Shown here piece after piece: positions 61,220 through 64,000 of a DNA stretch of 64,000 bases (position 1 is its first letter; each line of letters opens with the position of its first letter). A program made the position numbers and the translations under genes. Source of the stretch: Pedobacter endophyticus (GTDB lineage: Bacteria; Bacteroidota; Bacteroidia; Sphingobacteriales; Sphingobacteriaceae); assembly GCF_015679185.1 (NCBI RefSeq), contig NZ_CP064939.1, positions 1 to 64,000 of the forward strand, read 5' to 3'. A model generated the notes under the pieces. The model searched no databases. It was not told where the DNA came from and was given only the letters and a program-made list of their open reading frames with translations.

Positions 61220-61900
61220 TTATGCCGGTAAATTCCAGTCAATTGGTGTTAAATTATTTTGAACGAGCAATTGATTTGTCTTTGAAAAATGCTTCGACCC
61301 TAAAAAGCCGGTATGCGCCGAGAAGGGTGATGGGTGAGCGGCCGTAAGTACGTAATGCTTTTGCTGATCGATTAAAGTACTTTTTGCCTGTGCATATTTT
61401 CCCCATAACAGAAATACCACGTGTTTTTTCTTTTCAGATAATGCTTTAATAATTTCGTCGGTAAAGATCTCCCAGCCGCGGTTTTGGTGCGAGCCGGCTT
61501 CCGAAGCCCGAACCGTTAACGTGGCATTTAAGAGCAGTACACCTTGCTCTGCCCAGTGCGTTAAGTTGCCGTGATTTGGCGTTTTGAAACCTTCAATATC
61601 GGTTTCCAGTTCCTTATAGATGTTCTTTAGCGACGGCGGAACAGCCATACCACGCTGAACTGAAAACGATAACCCATGCGCCTGTCCTACACCATGATAG
61701 GGGTCTTGACCCAATATCACTACCTTGACCTTATCAAAAGGAGTAGTATTTAAGGCGTTGAATATATCCGATCCCTTAGGGTAAACCGTTGCACCATTTT
61801 CTTTCTCTTGTTCTAAAAAAGATTTCAGGTTTTTCATGTAATCTTTTTCAAATTCATGATCTAAAACGGCCAACCAACCCGGTTCTAATGCTGCAGACAT
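61220..61900 (-). CDS. ung: Uracil-DNA glycosylase (family 1)
   Basis: A protein of 226 residues that removes uracil from DNA. The water-activating loop is [19 protein letters not shown]. The Leu-loop region is [19 protein letters not shown], with the conserved catalytic histidine. [20 protein letters not shown] is also typical. Length is normal for family 1 (about 225 residues). The upstream gap is a heptamer array and has no clear promoter box. Confidence 0.94.
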   Translation of the reverse strand: MSAALEPGWLAVLDHEFEKDYMKNLKSFLEQEKENGATVYPKGSDIFNALNTTPFDKVKVVILGQDPYHGVGQAHGLSFSVQRGMAVPPSLKNIYKELETDIEGFKTPNHGNLTHWAEQGVLLLNATLTVRASEAGSHQNRGWEIFTDEIIKALSEKKKHVVFLLWGKYAQAKSTLIDQQKHYVLTAAHPSPFSAHTGFLGSKHFSKTNQLLVQNNLTPIDWNLPA

Positions 61901-61950
61901 AATTGTTATTGTAATATTGGTTAATTGTTGAAATTGTTTAAACGGTTAAC

Positions 61951-62020
61951 TGCGTATTGCCAATTGCCAACCGTAAATTGAAAATTGCTAACTGTAAATT
62001 GCCAACTGCTAACTGCAAAC
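61951..62020. repeat. Heptamer array with TG core
   Basis: TG (or CG) recurs at 61951, 61958, 61965, 61972, 61979, 61986, 61993, 62000, 62007 and 62014, every 7 nt without a slip. Units look like ATTGCCA, ATTGCTA, ACTGTAA and ACTGCTA. The array fills the gap between ung and the following thioredoxin-like gene. Confidence 0.85.
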
Positions 62021-62023
62021 TAT

Positions 62024-62536
62024 CTACTTCTTATAAATAGCAAGCAAATCGCCTTCCAGCGTCGTGTTAGGTCCTTCGGTAATTCTGCCGAGTTCTTTTC
62101 CTTGCTTATCAAACAGAATAAAAGTAGGTACCCTTGTAATGTCGAGTCCGTTTAATAAACCATCTTCCGCTTTTTTATGACCGTCGACCGCAATTATTTC
62201 GACGTTTTTCTCTTTGAAATCCAAATCATCCAAGATTTTGAAAAAGTGAGGAACGTTTACCTTGCTATCACCACACCAGGTACCAAAAACGATTTTTATT
62301 TTCTCTTTCTTAACCAGCTTCTTCAGTTCAGCAATGGTAGCCGGATCTGGTGTATAAGAAGCATACAAAGGATCGTACATTTCTTTAAATTCGGGGAAAG
62401 TCATCATCCCTTCGCGAGAGCAGGTGTTGATAAGGATGTCCTTATTTTTTGCCTGATCGTGGATTTTTTTGTTTACTTCTTGTGCTGAAACATTCATTGC
62501 AAGTACGATGAGGGTTATTGAAAAGATAATTTTCAT
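62024..62536 (-). CDS. Secreted thioredoxin-fold protein with a single active-site cysteine
   Basis: A protein of 170 residues with a signal peptide (IIFSITLIVLAMNVSAQ). The thioredoxin fold has IKIVFGTWCGDSKVNVPHF, a CxxS instead of CxxC motif, and ITRVPTFILFDKQGKELG with the cis-proline. With one cysteine it cannot cycle as a classical disulfide reductase; it may form mixed disulfides or act as a chaperone-like thiol protein. This WCGDS variant is seen in Bacteroidota relatives as far as I recall. The gene stands alone on the minus strand. Confidence 0.82.
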   Translation of the reverse strand: MKIIFSITLIVLAMNVSAQEVNKKIHDQAKNKDILINTCSREGMMTFPEFKEMYDPLYASYTPDPATIAELKKLVKKEKIKIVFGTWCGDSKVNVPHFFKILDDLDFKEKNVEIIAVDGHKKAEDGLLNGLDITRVPTFILFDKQGKELGRITEGPNTTLEGDLLAIYKK

Positions 62537-62646
62537 TTAAAATAGTTTAATTGTTGAGCCAGTGAAATTTTTTATGAAATTATTATTTTAAAATCTAATT
62601 TCTGCCATTTAAAAACGATATTTGCAAAAAAAAGAGATTTAAATTT

Positions 62647-63186
62647 ATGCCAAATTATATCAGATTAATTGCGGGGTTTGCTTTACTAGGTGGCGCAGTA
62701 GCTTTATTTATTTTCGGTTACTGGCCCTGGGGTATTTTAGCCATTCTTTTGGGCTTAATTGTATTAGTAACCTATTTCTTTAATGAAAACATGCTTTTGG
62801 CGCAATGGTTTCTACGAAAAGACAATATGCCAAAAGCTAAACAATTTTTAGATCGCATTACCAATTACGAAAAACAATTGATCAGTGTTCAACACGGTTA
62901 CTATAATTTATTAATCGGTTTGATAGAAAGCCGGACAGCACCGATGCAGAGCGAAAAGTACTTTAAAAAGTCGCTTTCCCTGGGTATGCAGATGGATCAT
63001 AACATCGCCTTAGCCAAGCTTAGTTTAGCTGGTATTGCAATGGCCAAACGTAATAAACGCGAAGCCACAATGTATTTAGCCGAGGCAAAAAAGGCAGACA
63101 AAAATAAATTGCTGGCCGATCAGATTAAGCAAATGAAAGACCAAATGGGTATGATGGACAAACAACAACAAGTTCGATACCGATAA
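62647..63186 (+). CDS. Membrane-anchored helical-repeat protein of unknown function
   Basis: A protein of 179 residues. Two membrane segments at the N-terminus (LIAGFALLGGAVALFIFGYW and WGILAILLGLIVLVTYFF) are followed by helices that look like TPR-type repeats (AKQFLDRITNYEKQLISVQH, SEKYFKKSLSLGMQMDHNIA, LAKLSLAGIAMAKRNKREA). I do not recognise a named family. It is likely a membrane-bound scaffold. A strong terminator follows about 20 nt after the stop. Confidence 0.65.
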   Translation: MPNYIRLIAGFALLGGAVALFIFGYWPWGILAILLGLIVLVTYFFNENMLLAQWFLRKDNMPKAKQFLDRITNYEKQLISVQHGYYNLLIGLIESRTAPMQSEKYFKKSLSLGMQMDHNIALAKLSLAGIAMAKRNKREATMYLAEAKKADKNKLLADQIKQMKDQMGMMDKQQQVRYR

Positions 63187-63205
63187 CGATTCAAATACGA
63201 TTTTT

Positions 63206-63236
63206 AAAAGCCATTTCTTAAATGAAATGGCTTTTT
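63206..63236 (+). terminator. Intrinsic terminator
   Basis: AAAAGCCATTTC (63206-63217) pairs perfectly with GAAATGGCTTTT (63224-63235) around a 6-nt loop and is followed by T residues. A symmetric stem like this could work in both directions. Confidence 0.85.
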
Positions 63237-63421
63237 GCGTTTTATGGGAATTGCCTTTTAGCCTAGATAGCGTTTTTTAGCCTGTCGAGATTAAAGCATA
63301 TCGAATTCTATCTAGTGTTGCTGGCACCTACAGAGCTGTAATTATTGATGCGATCTTTTTAGAAATAACCAAAAACTAAAATCGCATTTAAATTGTACTA
63401 TAATAAATAAAAATTTATATT

Positions 63422-63976
63422 ATGTCGACATCTCAAGAAGGAAGTACCAATAACACGCAAGAAGAAGGTAACATTAAAGATTTAGGTGGTGAAACGGCCA
63501 TCGAAAAACTCAGAGACCTGGCCGGAAAGGCTGAAAGTTGCTTTTTTTGCACCAATATAAAAACAGGCGTACCGCTCTCTGTTCGCCCAATGGCCATACA
63601 ACAGGTAGATGACCAAGGAAACATTTGGTTTATGAGCTTGTCAGATAGCCATAAAAATGAGGAAATTTCTGCTGATCCATTTACACACCTGCTTTTTCAA
63701 GCTGGCGCACACGCTGGATTTGTGAATATTTATGGAATTTCAGAAATCAGCAGAGATCAGGCTAAAATTGATGAACTTTGGACGCCGCTTCTTAAAACAT
63801 GGTTTCAGGGAGGAAAAGACGACCCAAATATTACATTGATTAAAGTAGTTCCATCAGAAGGATACTATTGGGATACCAAGCACGGAACAGCGGTTGCATT
63901 CTTAAAAATGGCGGCTTCGGTAATTACCGGAAAAACCATGGATGATTCGGTAGAAGGTACTTTAGATATTGATTAG
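63422..63976 (+). CDS. Pyridoxamine-5'-phosphate-oxidase-like (general stress protein) domain protein
   Basis: A protein of 184 residues with a disordered hydrophilic N-terminus (TSQEGSTNNTQEEGN). The split-barrel flavin-binding fold starts near residue 30: ESCFFCTNIKTGVPLSVRPM, then IWFMSLSDSHKNEEISAD and HLLFQAGAHAGFVNIYGIS. It fits the general-stress-protein-26-like group (Pyridox_ox_2 type), which binds FMN, FAD or F420 and often responds to stress. The exact cofactor and substrate are unknown. The last bases of the window show a further short-period sequence (GTCTCGGTTCAATAGTTC). Confidence 0.82.
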   Translation: MSTSQEGSTNNTQEEGNIKDLGGETAIEKLRDLAGKAESCFFCTNIKTGVPLSVRPMAIQQVDDQGNIWFMSLSDSHKNEEISADPFTHLLFQAGAHAGFVNIYGISEISRDQAKIDELWTPLLKTWFQGGKDDPNITLIKVVPSEGYYWDTKHGTAVAFLKMAASVITGKTMDDSVEGTLDID

Positions 63977-64000
63977 GTCTCGGTTCAATAGTTCACTAGT

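Noticed and set aside
1..64000. tRNA, rRNA, tmRNA, SRP RNA or RNase P RNA genes
   Set aside because: I scanned by eye for the typical conserved words and folds and found none. A covariance-model search would be decisive.
1..64000. Prophage, transposase or integrase genes
   Set aside because: No protein in the window shows such domains. Repeats are present but without a transposase.

Overview
The window reads as a chromosomal segment of a Bacteroidota member, most likely Sphingobacteriaceae and close to Pedobacter (inference from gene content, not from a search). The support is: a SusC/SusD pair with STN, FecR and an ECF sigma factor; the gliding gene gldC; a PorP/SprF protein next to a PKD protein with a gliding-type C-terminal domain; lipoprotein and OmpA types of this phylum; and repeated promoter boxes of the form TAnnTTTG. 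Most genes are core housekeeping. I see no prophage, insertion sequence, CRISPR array, rRNA or tRNA.

Layout. 1-4800: a truncated glycosyltransferase, a MiaE-like tRNA hydroxylase, a DUF3810 metalloprotease-like protein, two neighbouring toxin-antitoxin modules (YoeB type, and DUF433/DUF5615 with a frameshifted toxin) and dihydroorotase. 4800-8100: a 32-unit heptamer array, a DEAD-box helicase, gldC, a repeat array and small membrane proteins. 8100-20600: a regulated nutrient-uptake locus. FecR anti-sigma, STN-SusC, SusD, a DUF1735/F5-8C lipoprotein, a TlpA-like protein and a secreted HExxH protein are followed by the ECF sigma factor and a second TlpA-like protein. Two copies of one 33-bp element lie before fecR and after the sigma gene and look like the sigma factor's target promoters. 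20700-30200: Ogt, a frameshifted MsrB, an RRM protein, a GH127-like glycosidase, OmpA lipoprotein, IspD, QueA and an ABC permease. 30200-36100: palindromic repeats, a GIN-domain protein, a response regulator, UbiB-type kinase with a TetR-like regulator, HD hydrolase and TatA. 36300-47000: PKD/gliding-CTD protein with PorP, RpoN, MscL, ChaN, a LiaF-like protein and a LytS/LytR-type two-component system. 47000-64000: rpmH-rnpA-yidD, tsaB, a DUF5723 protein, priA, pcm, smpB, mntH-mntR, an Lrp regulator, ung, thioredoxin-like proteins and a PNPOx-like stress protein.

The most unusual signal is not a gene. Many intergenic gaps hold short arrays with a strict 7-nt (sometimes 8-nt) period. The period is kept without slips, but the repeated word differs from gap to gap (CTTTnnn, nnnAGCA, nnnnnTG, AGTC and others). 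Other notable signals are start codons only 4-7 nt behind a TAnnTTTG box (possible leaderless mRNAs), two single-base homopolymer frameshifts that hit a toxin and the catalytic end of MsrB, an apparent MntR operator, and several families of dispersed inverted repeats.
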